In this document: positions 1 through 10,589 of the stretch, piece after piece
Position numbering within the stretch: position 1 is the stretch's first letter
Layout of the letters: every line of letters starts with the position of its first letter
From: Utricularia gibba
Taxonomy: Eukaryota; Streptophyta; Magnoliopsida; Lamiales; Lentibulariaceae
DNA length: 64,000 nucleotides
Reading direction: 5' to 3'
NCBI GenBank assembly: GCA_002189035.1
Contig: CM007989.1
Span: 4,681,001 to 4,745,000 of the forward strand
The notes under the pieces: model-generated
Seen by the model: the letters and a program-made list of their open reading frames with translations, nothing else
What the model was told of the DNA's origin: nothing
Databases searched by the model: none
Made by a program: the position numbers and the translations under genes

Positions 1-829
1 GGCAATCTTCAAGTGGTGTGTGTTTTGCTCACCCCTAATGCTTGAAACCTCCCTTGGTTTTAAATCATGATGCTTTGCATCTCAAGACTACGATGTAAAA
101 TGTAGCTTGAGGATTACTCAAGAGAAAATGAAGAATCTTGGTCACTTTTTGTGTATCAAAAACACCATTCCAGTTGAAGCTTTTATCATTGTGAAAGTCA
201 ACTTTCAATGGAGTCCATGAATTTCGCAATGCTAGTTGATGAAGATGACCATTCATAACTTCTCCGGCCATTTTCTTTTGTTTTCTTTTTAAGATGATAG
301 AAAGTTGATGTTGACATTTTTGGGAGGTGATTAATGTAGATGCTTTTATCCACTAGGAACTATGGTTGAGCTTGTGTCTCGCTTTAATCATATTTGATTT
401 TTTTTTTGGGTTGTTGGGTTGTTTGTTGGAGTCATATGAAACAATGAGATCAGAGATTTCTCATAGTGAATTTTTTAGGGTGTTTTGCCATTATCGTGGT
501 TTTACATTCCCTTTTGATGCAGGGGCTACTTGCTTTTATGATTAAAAGGGAAAGATGCCTTCCATGTCTGGTGCATGTTGGCCGATTCAAAGCTTTTGGA
601 CGCTATGGATGAATGTGAATGCGTTGCTACTTTTTTCTTTACGTCGGACCACTTATTCCAGATTTAGCACTCCATGTTTTCGACGAATTGCTTCAAACGT
701 ATATCAATCTTCATTGCTAACGGTTTAAGTGTTCTACGTGTTCAACTTTTTGCTTTGTTATGTTTTTTATTCATCGTCCCTTCCATTTTTCTTCAACTTT
801 TTCCAGTTTCATGAATCATTTTTGTTGCA
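1..829. other. Unassigned 5' flank of the window
   Basis: No gene could be identified with confidence. A minus-strand open frame of 68 codons (271 down to 65) begins with ATG after a purine-rich leader, but it has no recognisable domain and could be chance or a first exon. On the plus strand an AG acceptor near 521-522 (after TTTTGATG) opens a short frame of about 30 codons that stops at 609-611. It may be an internal exon or nothing. Confidence 0.3.
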
Positions 830-888
830 GTTGACGTTGAATTCAATGCTGGGGTATCAGCAGGAAATTCTGAGCAGCAAGATTCCTA
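830..888 (+). CDS. Possible last exon of an unidentified plus-strand gene
   Basis: A pyrimidine-rich tract ending TTTTTGTTGCAG (to about 830) is a good plant 3' splice site. It is followed by an open frame of about 20 codons ending ...SEQQDSY and TAG near 886-888. Length, acceptor and stop fit a short terminal exon, with the downstream 700 bp as 3' UTR and spacer before the HD-Zip gene. No domain is recognisable and no upstream exon could be joined to it, so the call rests only on the splice-site pattern. It may equally be chance. Confidence 0.2.
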
Positions 889-1629
889 CTAGGCTCTGAA
901 TGATACAATATGACATGGGACGATTCTGCTGCATTACAACGAAGTGATCACAAAGCATCTGTGGGGTATTTGATGGGATAAAGAAGTCGGGTTTGTTATA
1001 AATTTATTGGCTCATTTCATTCGCTTCAGAACTAACCCCGGTTAGATTCTAAGCGCATGTGAGAGACCCTGGATGGTTCATTTAAAGATATTGCACTTGT
1101 GAAAAGCCATCTGGTTAGTGAGACAGTCCACTGATTTTCCCACATCAATTCGAGCCTTGCTCTCCGCGGACCCCCACAAGTTCAATTTTGTCTGTAGATG
1201 AACAGTCTCTAACAACCCATGTGAATATGGAGACCGAAACTGTGGAATCCCATTAGTTCTGCTCCTTTTATTCTGTTTATAACTATCAAGTGGATTTGGG
1301 TGGCCTCAAGATTTGATCTTCCTGTGCTCCCCTGGGTTTGAGTGTCTATTTTTCTCTTTGGCTTCTTGGGTTTTTTTTCGAAGGAGAGAAGAAGGTTGTA
1401 TTGCGAACAACAAAGAGCAAAATCTGCACAATACTCCCAAACGCATAGAGAGTTGTGCCTCTTGGGATTGTGTATACATACAGCAGCTGCCAGCCCTTGT
1501 CTTTACCAGTAAAAGGGTTGGTTCATAGAAAGACACAATCACACAGAACCACACCTCACTCTCCTTCTGATCCCTCTGTCACGCAGCTGAAGACTTTTTT
1601 CAACCCTGGTTTCAGCTAAGGCAGCAAGC
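889..1629 (+). promoter_or_regulatory. Upstream region and 5' UTR of the HD-Zip gene
   Basis: Less AT-rich than the intergenic DNA and free of transposon signatures. A TATA-like stretch (TGTTTATAACT, about 1275-1285) lies some 350 bp before the start codon. The last 100 bp are C/T-rich (CACACCTCACTCTCCTTCTGATCC...), typical of plant 5' leaders. Short plus- and minus-strand open frames here have no domain and are treated as chance. Confidence 0.35.
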
Positions 1630-2710
1630 ATGAAGAAGAAGCTCTCCAGTTTTGATTCCTTCAGTACTGTGATCCCCATTTCTCCCACCTCTACAGGTAG
1701 TCTCTATCGCTTATCTTTTGTGGAGTACTTCAAAATGTAAATGGAATCCTTTCAAAACAAGATTCCTAATTGTACAGCTGCCATTTTTAGCAGCTATTAC
1801 AGATTTCTGTGCATTTTTAGCAACTCTGATCTCTGCATCTTTCTCCGTAAACTCTGCAGATCATCATAACCAAGGGAATAATCCCGTTTTCATCAGAGAA
1901 TTCGAGACCATGTTAGATGAAGAATTAAGCCCAGTTTTTGAAAAGAAAAGGAGATTGAGCGTTCATCAAGTCAAAGAACTGGAGAAGAATTTCGAAGTTG
2001 ACAACAAGCTGGACCCTGAGAGGAAGAGGAACCTTGCACATGAAGTTGGTTTGCACCCCAGACAAGTTGCAGTTTGGTTTCAAAACCGCCGCGCCCGGTG
2101 GAAAACCAAGCAACTCGAGAGAGACTACGTCGTCCTCAAATCCAACTACGATTCCCTTAAACACGAGATGCAGAAACTCCACCTCGAAAACCAATCATTT
2201 CTCAAAGAGGTACGAAAAAAAATTCTTCCATGTTTTCTTTGTTTTTTTCAACTTTATGATCTGGGTTTTTTGGCTAAGATTCAAGAACTCAAGTCCAAGC
2301 TGAATGAAGGCGGAGAAAGAAGCAAGGTAGGTGCCCTTTCGTTTTCTCAAACCAAAGCTGTTCTTTTCACCTTCTGTTAAATGCTTCAGATTCAAGAGAC
2401 AAAGGAACTGGTCACTGGGGAGAAAAAGATGAAACCGGATGCAACTCCTGGTAGGTTCGTGGGCGGGTATGACGACAGTGATTCTAGTGGAATCATGAAC
2501 AACGACGACAACAACACCGCGGTTTCTTGTTCTTTCCCTTTGGATGATGGAGAGGAAGAAGAAGAAGAAGAAGAAAGAGTTTGCGGTCATGCGGAGCAGG
2601 ATTTATGGGGAGAAGAAGACTCCTGCAGTGGTTTGTTTTGTGTGGATCAAGCACCCACGCTTCACTGGTATCATTCCACCGACGAAGGCTGGACTCGGAG
2701 TGGGATCTGA
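1630..2710 (+). CDS. HD-Zip class I homeobox-leucine zipper transcription factor (4 exons, 261 aa)
   Basis: Nuclear DNA-binding protein; HD-Zip I factors bind CAATNATTG-type sites as dimers, many in ABA, drought or light responses. Predicted exons are 1630-1696, 1860-2209, 2279-2326 and 2390-2710, with introns of 163, 69 and 63 bp, all GT-AG. The homeodomain spans about residues 50-107 and contains the helix-3 signature [16 protein letters not shown]. The leucine zipper follows immediately: Leu at 108, 115, 122 and 129, Phe at 136, Leu at 143. That heptad continues exactly across the exon 2/exon 3 junction, which supports splicing there. The C-terminal half is acidic with a run of eight Glu (codons near 2550-2575) and ends ...[14 protein letters not shown] plus five residues. 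The start ATG was chosen because its short exon joins the homeodomain exon in phase 1. It most resembles the ATHB5/6/16 group. The extreme C-terminus is uncertain. Confidence 0.9.
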
Positions 2711-4019
2711 ACGCAACCCCGGGAGGCGTTAGCAGTCGCCATCATGAATCAATGTGAACATAATAAAAGAAACCAGAGATTATGAATGCGAAAGCTGTGC
2801 AGAAGGAGCCATGCCATGGCCGAATGATGGATGGATCGCAAAGGCTACGATTTCTTCACACCATCCGGCTTTGTAAAATAAAGACAGTACTAAGCTTGTT
2901 GTGCCACATAATCTCCTGACCCGAGATTGCCGTAATCTAATTACCCCACGTCACTACGGACAAGAGGTTGATTATCATATTTCAAATAAAGATTAGTGCC
3001 ACCAAAAACCCTTGTTTAGTACTGTGTCTTCAAGCCCAGACTAGGCTCAAGTCGGTTCGATTCAGAATGGGTTTTGACCCGGCAATTTGATTTTGATCGA
3101 TCAAATATGAGTTTGATCATTACCAAATTACATTTTTTTTAATTTTTTTTATCCAAATATCAACATCAAATATTAATAATATAGTATTAAACAGATTTAA
3201 TAATACATGTTTTGTACATTTTTGTTAACAAAATTATAAATATCGAAGTCCCATTCTATTATTATCTATATAATCATTAGTACTCAATACAACAGTATCT
3301 TCATTGTCGATCTTTAGATTAAGGGTCTTAAGAATTGTATAATATAAAGAAAATATTGGATTGGTTGCTTTTGGTGTTGATAGATATGAATTTTTATGAT
3401 CAATAGTATAAACAATTAACAATCAATAAAATTGTAATAATTTGAAAAAAGAGAACATATAAAATGAGCAAAGTAAAAGTAAACTAACTAACATTTTAGG
3501 AATCATCATCAATGTTTTACCGGATTTTTTTTCATAAATAGCATATTATATATACTCGATATCAAGAAAGAGATCTTAATCATGTTTTATAATCCAAATA
3601 TCAATCTCATTAATATGATTAACATCAAAACGATAATAGTGCTCAATATTTAATTACCATCTATGAATTAAATTCATATATAAATTGTCATATACACCAA
3701 CCGAAGTATAATATAAATCAAATATTAAAAATGTAACTTTTTGTGAGTTTGTCATTGTATTATATAAGCATTAGATCATTATGTTTTATGCTCTATTAGA
3801 TTAAATTTTTTTATGTACATATTATAAAAAACATTTCAATTCTCTTGCAACCTAAAGATGAGCTTCTTTATCAATATTTCATAGTAAATAGATACTTGAT
3901 CCAAATTACTAGCATTAATGAGTTACAAAGATGAATATATTAAATTACTATATATAATCTTGAGAATATAAAGAACATAATATATCATATTTGGTTATTA
4001 CTTCTAATTTTAATTGTTT
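2711..4019. other. 3' flank of HD-Zip gene passing into AT-rich spacer
   Basis: The first 250 bp are of balanced composition and include AATAAAG-type sequences near 2876-2882, plausible as a polyadenylation signal. Beyond about 3,100 the DNA becomes strongly AT-rich. I see no genes or repeats. Confidence 0.4.
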
Positions 4020-4860
4020 ATTGAGCATGTAAGCATATTCTTTTTATTACCAAAATAATTTATATTACATATATATCAACATTATCTTCTCATATCACTC
4101 CAACATATCAATAAACATCATCAACAATCTTTTTCAATTCACTTGCATATTTTGAATCATAATGAAGGTACATGTTGAAGAAATAAGTTGTTGCATAAAT
4201 TTATTTTTTAAATTTACTTTTGCAAGGTTTCTTAATGATCTTTGTAAATTGACCATACAATCTTATATTACCTCCACAAATTGACTTCGTTGTTTTTATT
4301 ATCTTCATCATATCCTCATAAAAAAAATTCTATTATTAGATTCTTTTTAACATCTACAATTCTTCAAAATTTTCTAAAAGATTTAAGAATTTTGACGACA
4401 ACTTTATAATCATTCCAAAAGTCTATACTTTTATCAATATCTTTAAATTCTTATTTTTAATATCTTTCCTTAATGTTGAGTTCAAAAATTATCTATTCAA
4501 ATTGAGAGCTTCAAAATTATTCTGACGAGAAATAAAACTAAATAATACAATAAAGTTTAATCTAGTACTTGAAGGTGTGATAATTTCTATTCAACTTTCT
4601 CTCTACCTTAAACATGCATACCAATGGATATTATTATACATAAATTTAGAAATAATGATAGTTACTTCAACAAGAAGTTTAGTTCTAGGTAACATTTTAT
4701 TGTCTTTAAACATTAAATTGATACAATGAACAATACAAGATAACTAAAAAAAAGGTATAGTAGTATTCTGTACACAATCTCCCAATATTACGGTAGTTAC
4801 TTACATTATACTAGTTAATTCGTAAATTATACTTGATTAGTCAAAGTTTTTAGTCGCAAT
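4020..4860 (-). pseudogene. hAT-superfamily transposase relic
   Basis: Reading the minus strand, broken frames recall the plant hAT transposase core. Going from high to low coordinates there is a segment like the TDNxSNY region (about 4,780-4,850), then an HCINLMF-type motif and a short ISKFMYNN-type helix (about 4,620-4,745). Near 4,130-4,200 there is an ATTYFFNMYLHYD-type segment that resembles the 'LHAAGYFLNP' region of these proteins. The order matches the family. Stops and frameshifts occur throughout, so it is a dead fragment, and I found neither terminal inverted repeats nor the dimerisation domain. The assignment rests on motif order in a very AT-rich background. Confidence 0.45.
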
Positions 4861-5965
4861 CAGAAATAGTTAATTGGTGGACATATATGTAAGAAGTTAA
4901 GAATTTGTTTAGAAAATTTACATATTTTTGTATGATACTTAATTTGATGATCAAGATGCATGAATTTTGTGTTAACTAAATACAAATTTTAGCAAAATTT
5001 TTGTGATCAATTTATACGATTAGATGCCTAATAAAAAGTAATAGCTTATAATATTCTTTTCATTTGAAAACATGATCTAATATAAATCTAAAATAAACTT
5101 CATACAAAATATACAACATAATCCAATCTATTCATTTAATATAAATTTATTAGTTTGAATTGAATAGTTTATGATCATTATCTCACTATTAACATGTAGG
5201 GACTTTTAATTGCTAATATATTGGAATTATTTACATTTGATCTTCATCCTTTTTTTCAACACTAGTATTTCATTTATAAAAAAAGAGTAGATTGAAGTCT
5301 TTACAAGCAAACATATGAATTCAAGTAGGATCATTACAAAAATCTTTTATGAATGTAACATGATTGAATATCCCAAACTATAAGCTTATGATATACCCTC
5401 CAATATGCATCCAGAGTTTTAAGAATAATATTTCACTGATTTTGCTTTGACAAGAATCATATTTAGTTTTTGGTGTAAGTCAACACAATCTAATTTTAAT
5501 ATTATAACTCTTCTTTTAATTATGCTACAGTTTTGGAGATTATATAAATTAAGACTTTTCATATGCTTTCAATTCAATTCACACATATGAGAGTCACTGT
5601 TTTTGTGAAACATGTTTTAATGCATCTTCTGATGAAAAGCTTTGTCATTGATTTGAATGTTTGTAATGTGAATGGCGAAATGAATGAAGATATGGTGAAA
5701 TAGAAAAATTAAAGGAATTTTTTTGTGTATGTATTATAAAATTTAGAATGACTATTTATTAATCTAAATTTATATATGATATAAAATTCATAATTATGAT
5801 AAATATGGTACCCATGATTAGGTGGATTACAATGACATTTTGTTCAATGATATTCAATAATATAATAACAATTACGATATACAAGAAAATGAACAGCTTG
5901 TTGAAGATGATGATATAAATGGTGATGATACACATTTTTTTAGTATTTTATAATACAAAAATTAT
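4861..5965. other. AT-rich stretch, nothing certain
   Basis: May contain the decayed N-terminal part of the neighbouring hAT relic on the minus strand, but I could not recognise a BED finger or catalytic motif. No open frame or repeat stands out. Confidence 0.3.
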
Positions 5966-6872
5966 GATGTTTTATTGTAGTTTAGGTTAGGTTAGTGTGA
6001 TTTTTCATACTTCACATGTTATTTATATTAATTTTGTATTTATGTTGGAAAATAGATTAAATCCTTTTATTTAGTGCATCTTTTGTTACTGATATTTAAT
6101 TAAGTCTAGTAGGAGGAATAGTAGCAAAATCGGATTGAAAAATATGTGGATCATGTTAAAGGAGGCACAATATCCGAATGAAGACAAAGAGCATTATTTT
6201 GCCGCCCATAGTCTATAAGGAGGGGAGATATTTTTTTTTGGGAAAAGAGAGAAAAAAAAGGAGAGCTTCACTAAACGAATAACACATATGAAGAAGACTG
6301 ACCTAGAAAAAAAGAAGAAGGAGATTTTTGGGAAAAAGACTCTTCAACCTGAGGAACACCACCAAATTCGAGTTCAACATTATTGTTTGGTGCTGTGAAC
6401 AGTAATAGATGGGAAACATAACTATTTCTACTTTATTTTCTTTTGATAAATGTTTTTAATTTCTATGACTGATTTTTTCACGATATTCTTGGTACTGAAT
6501 GATATCATACTTTATTTTCCATACATAAATGGCTAGAATTTAGGGATGACTTAAGGTGTGGATAGGTGATGTTAATTAAGATTCATAAGATAATTAATCA
6601 TCGTCTCTTAGTTTTTCGTTAATATCGTTCCTTAGATAGACCTATGAAGGGAAATTAATAGCTTCATGATAGACATAGACAAACTAAAAGTGACATTTAT
6701 TCTGTGATTTTATATCTAATAAAATATTTTACAAGCACTTGCTCCTTGATCAACCTCGAGATCTACTAAACAAATTTTCTAAATTTGTATTTTGTAAAAA
6801 TTAGAACTTAAAAATTTATTTCATAAGAAAATTTGATTTTATTGCAACGATATTCAAAATTTATGTTTATCA
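5966..6872 (+). repeat. Solo-LTR-like repeat, copy A (shortened)
   Basis: Shares its order of landmarks with the copies at 32.1, 45.1, 52.1 and 59.6 kb: the GATTAAATCC block (about 6,055-6,075), GAACAGTAATAGATGGGAAACAT (about 6,396-6,420), the CACTTGCTCCTTGATCAACC block (about 6,735-6,755), and a terminal ATTGCAACGATATTC...TTTATCA ending at 6872. It is closest to the 52.1 kb copy at its left end, where both have TTTTATT(A/G)T(G)GTTTAGGTTA. It lacks about 400 bp found in the middle of the other copies. No coding capacity. Confidence 0.65.
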
Positions 6873-7630
6873 AATGGCAAATAGGAAGAACATATAGTCA
6901 ATATCATGTCAATATATATTTGAGGAAATGTTAAAAAGTGACAATGGGTGTATGTACCTCATTCTTTTATCAATACCATCTTATAAAGATTTTATACAAA
7001 TGCTAAACGTCATTCATATATTAGAACTTCTATTCTATAAATATTAAATATTTGCATTAAAGTAAGCTTTTTAAATTTTCATTGATCAACTTTACAAGTT
7101 TTATGGATATTGAGATAAATGAATCCCTCATGCATCCATGAAGTTAGTGATGATCAAATGAAGGATTTGATTATCACTCGTAAGAAGAATAATAAATAAA
7201 AGAAGTTCATAGCCATAGTTAGTTAAAACACATGTAGATATATGAAGTAATAAAATCTTGACATTCTATGCTTTAACGTACAAGAAGTACATGCTCAAAT
7301 TTTTTGATTGCGTATCCTAATTTCATCAATCTCATAGACCATCTTATAAAAAATCATAGATGACCATTGAAATAATTTTTGTTAATTCATGATTCTATTC
7401 GTAAAAAGAATATCTAACCTTGAGTACTACTTCTTATAATAAGCACCATTCAGAACATGGTGTTAATGGTTGATATATATTGTATTACTCTCATGCCAAA
7501 TAATTTTGTAATATAAAGAAAGGAAAATAATGCAAAAATTTCATATGAACCACTATAGTACGTTACTTCTTGTGCTTTTACAGTTAGTATGAAGCATTTT
7601 AGACATTAGTTAAAATTATCTATTCAACCA
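6873..7630. other. AT-rich spacer left of the Tat element
   Basis: No open frame, repeat or domain recognised. The five bases before the element, AACCA (7626-7630), are a candidate for one half of a target duplication. Confidence 0.3.
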
Positions 7631-7962
7631 TGTTATGGTTAAAATCGGTATCCGAAATGAGGCCGATTTAGGGTGATAGGTGCAATTGGGAATATCGCAC
7701 TTAGTTATGTTTTTTGCAGTTTGTTTGATTTGATTGGTTGAAACAAGAGTAGGCGAAGATTTTTACATGGAAATCGCTGGGGGACGGAAAAACCATGGGG
7801 CTATCGGAGCTCGTCGAAGAAGATTTCCACTAGACGGAGAGGGCAAAATAAGATAGAGGTTGGGAAGTTCAGGGTTCCAATCCTCTCTCTGTAGGATTTG
7901 TCCCACTTATATAAGGGGTTGAACCGTCAGCTCCCGAATTTCAGGGTTGGCGATTGCTTTCG
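7631..7962 (-). repeat. 3' LTR (left copy) of the Tat element
   Basis: Aligns with 15488-15820 over about 330 bp with scattered substitutions. It contains the near-palindromic TTATATAA (about 7909-7916), read as the LTR TATA box on the minus strand. Beyond 7962 the two copies stop matching, so the true inner edge of this LTR is uncertain. It may reach about 8,080. Confidence 0.8.
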
Positions 7963-8436
7963 TAATTCCTTACTAGCCTGCGGGATTCTTGGTCGTAATC
8001 GGGACAGGCGGTGGCCTGACTTCGTTATTCCTCCAGGCTCTGGATTAGAGTACCGTCATCTCCTACAATCTCCACCCCATACCCCTCTTGAGTCGGTAGC
8101 GCCTCCCGCTTCTGATCCAATAGCCCCATCCCCTCTGATTTGGTTCCTGAATCATCTATTCGACCCTCAACTCAAAAGAAAAGAAAAAGGGTTAAGATTC
8201 GCACACAGAAGCCTTCTAAGAAGCGCGTAGGTAGTTAGGTTTTGCTTTTCCGTGTTGCAGTATTCACGTCATGCTTTACTGCTTTTCCGATTTTCATATG
8301 CAGCTGAAGAGATGGCACGAAGAAACACCCTTGAGGATTCAGTGATGGCACGTTTCTAGGCTGAGATGCGTTGAATGCGAGAACCGGATGCAACCCCCCT
8401 TGTACAGGTCGACTTAGCTTTTTGCGATCTGTTGTC

Positions 8437-9571
8437 ATGAGTTTTCAATCCCGACCTTTTCTTTCCTTCCAGGCCGATTCTTCTGAAGTTCAATCGGGTG
8501 CTGCTGGACATTCCTCGCATGGGGTTCAGGTGATTGAAGCCTCGATGGGCCGAGAGCTGACTCCCCCTCCCCCCTCAACCGGAAAGGGGAAAGGGAGGCT
8601 TTTTTCTTCTCCAAGGGTCACTGAACCCCCGGTTTTCGGTGTGGGGTTCAATTCGGTGGGTGCTTCCACATCGGCCCCTCCGTGTGGGATACATAGTGAT
8701 TTCACTCCAATCGGAGTGCAGGGCAATCCAGTGCTCCCTCTACTTTCGATTCCAGCCGAATTTAGAAGGCTACTGGAGGAGACTGTGTCAAGTCCTTTGG
8801 ATATTCAACCGGAGGCTGTGCTCAAGGGAATCTGGCAGGTACTCGTCTTCTTCCTTCTCGGAATCACATAAACCAGTTCCTATCTTAATGATGGTGATTT
8901 TTTATATTTTTTAGGTTCTGACTTTCGGATGGGGGATGACTAAGGGGATAAGGTCCCACTCGGAGGAGGTCGCCTTGCTTCAGACTTGTATAGTGGCTCA
9001 GGATGCTAAGGTGAAACAATTAGAGAAGGGAAAGCGTTCTTGTCGGGAAGAGGAGCTTCAAAACGTGGTGGATGAGATGGGGAAAGCAATCGATGACGCC
9101 AACTCTGAAAAGGAGAGTTTCAAAGTGAGGTTCAAGGAAACAGAAGCAGAGTTGAAGCATGCTCGGGATCGTGTTTCGGCCTTGGAAGCCGAATTATTGG
9201 AGCAAGAGGCATCTCGACGGGGGCTTTTGGATGATTTTATCAATTCGGCTTGCTTCGCTGAACTATCCGATATTTATGCAGGGGACTTGATTGGCTTGCT
9301 TCTGTACTGGCAAAGGCGTCAAATCAGCCGGGAGTTCGGGTTGTCGATCACAGATCCGCGTTTCGATAGGGTGGATCCCCTGAGGAAGGATGAGAACATG
9401 CTGGATGTGATCGTGGACGTGTATCAAGCCCCGGAGTTCGGGTTCGAGGCTGATAGGGAGCGCCTTATAGTGCTTATTCGGGCTCGAATCGGACGAGAAA
9501 ATGATGCCAAGCTGAGGGCAAGAATGGAAGGGCATGTTGGCCCTTCAACTGATCCTTTTCTTGAACTCTAA
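8437..9571 (+). CDS. Spliced antisense ORF (aORF) of the Tat element, coiled-coil protein
   Basis: Runs opposite to gag-pol, between integrase and the 3' LTR. Two exons are proposed: 8437-8838 (the open frame extends upstream to 8371) and 8915-9571, joined in phase 0 across a 76-bp GT-AG intron. That intron has a clean donor (GGCAG|GTACTC) and a T-rich acceptor (TATATTTTTTAG). The product is about 352 aa. The N-terminal part is Ser/Pro/Gly-rich with a Pro run. The second exon starts with a long coiled coil (heptad-rich Glu/Lys/Ala sequence over about 110 residues), then an acidic region containing GLLLYWQRRQISREFG. Antisense genes encoding coiled-coil 'putative gypsy-type transposon' (PF04195-like) proteins are known from Tat elements; their function is unknown. 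Unlike gag-pol, no lesion is visible here. Earlier exons may exist between 7,960 and 8,370. Placement in that family is inference. Confidence 0.65.
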
Positions 9572-10589
9572 CTCCTTGGAACTGATGTTTTTACCCCCGG
9601 TTTTCGGGGTTTTGTACTTTTTGGAATCTTGGTTCGGGATTTCCTTCTTTGGTTTATTTCGTTTTTGCATATCGCTTCTTCCGTTATCGATCCTCTTGCT
9701 TGGTGTGTTGTATGGTTCGCTAACCTCCTAGTGGGACTTTTCCGCATGCGTATGTGCCAAGGGTATGACTTGGAACCCCTCACAGAGTGAATCGTCTCTT
9801 CCGTTTGGGTGGATCTTCCGTATCTATCAGTCAAATTTATTCCGAGTGTATTTGCTGCTTCAAGATCTAGTGGTGAGATGGTTTGGGCAGATGAAAACCG
9901 AATCGTTCTAGCTCACCTTGGTCAATAAATCCCGGGTTTATGTGATGCCACATTTTGGGGGAAGCCCGAGTTGGTTTAGACTTGGAAGGTTCGTCCAGGC
10001 TTTCACGATCCGGGGGTAGGTGTCCTTTTGCCAACCCTCTGGTTGGGCTTTTTGATTTTGGTTTGCCTTAGTATTTTCGGGGAAGAAGACCCAGACCCTT
10101 CATGGGTTGAGTGACTTCCCCAATCCAAATGGGCCCTCTTCTGGCCGAGATCCCATTATTTTGAACATGGGTAGATCTGCTTTGGGTGCTCTCGCCGTCT
10201 CGAGATTTCGACGGTAAGGTTAGTACTTAAGGGCTTTTCTGGGCTTACGCGTGTGGTTTACGGGAACCGGTGCCCGAATTGTACCAGGGCTTACTCTCAT
10301 CACTGGCGCTTGGGTTTAGGAGGCGAAATATATATCAGGGGAAACCCCGAGTTGATTTGCTGTATCCAGCAGGGGGTGTAGACTTAGGAGGTTTGCCTGG
10401 ACTTACGTAGCTTGGCCAGGGCTCACGGTTGAGATCTTGAGGGTCTGCATAGGCTTACGCGATTCGGCCAGGGCTTGTGATCTTGTTTACTCATCTCCAC
10501 TTTGGAGGAATTTATAGCCGCTCGAGTGTTTTGACGAAGAAAATACCGAACCCTACATAAACGGGTGATAGGGATTAATACTGAGCCAA
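9572..10589 (-). repeat. Non-coding 3' region of the Tat element with imperfect tandem repeats
   Basis: Lies between the end of pol and the antisense gene. Blocks recur about 380 bp apart: GGGGGAAGCCCGAGTTGG with AGACTTGGAAGG...CCAGGCTTTCACG (about 9,957-10,007), and GGGGAAACCCCGAGTTGA with AGACTTAGGAGG...CTGGACTTACG (about 10,339-10,407). A further unit, GGCTTACGCG...GGCCAGGGCTT, follows at about 10,452-10,476. Variable tandem repeats in the 3' untranslated region are a known trait of Tat/Ogre elements. No coding frame is supported on either strand. Confidence 0.55.

Noticed and set aside
1718-1859. Open extension of the HD-Zip frame upstream of the homeodomain exon, with a non-ATG start
   Set aside because: It is intron 1: a GT donor at 1697 and an AG acceptor at 1858-1859 join the short ATG exon in phase.
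7898-8230. 110-codon plus frame overlapping the left LTR
   Set aside because: It begins inside the LTR, has no recognisable domain, and its first part is disrupted in the other LTR. It could contain an upstream exon of the antisense gene but there is no clear splice link.
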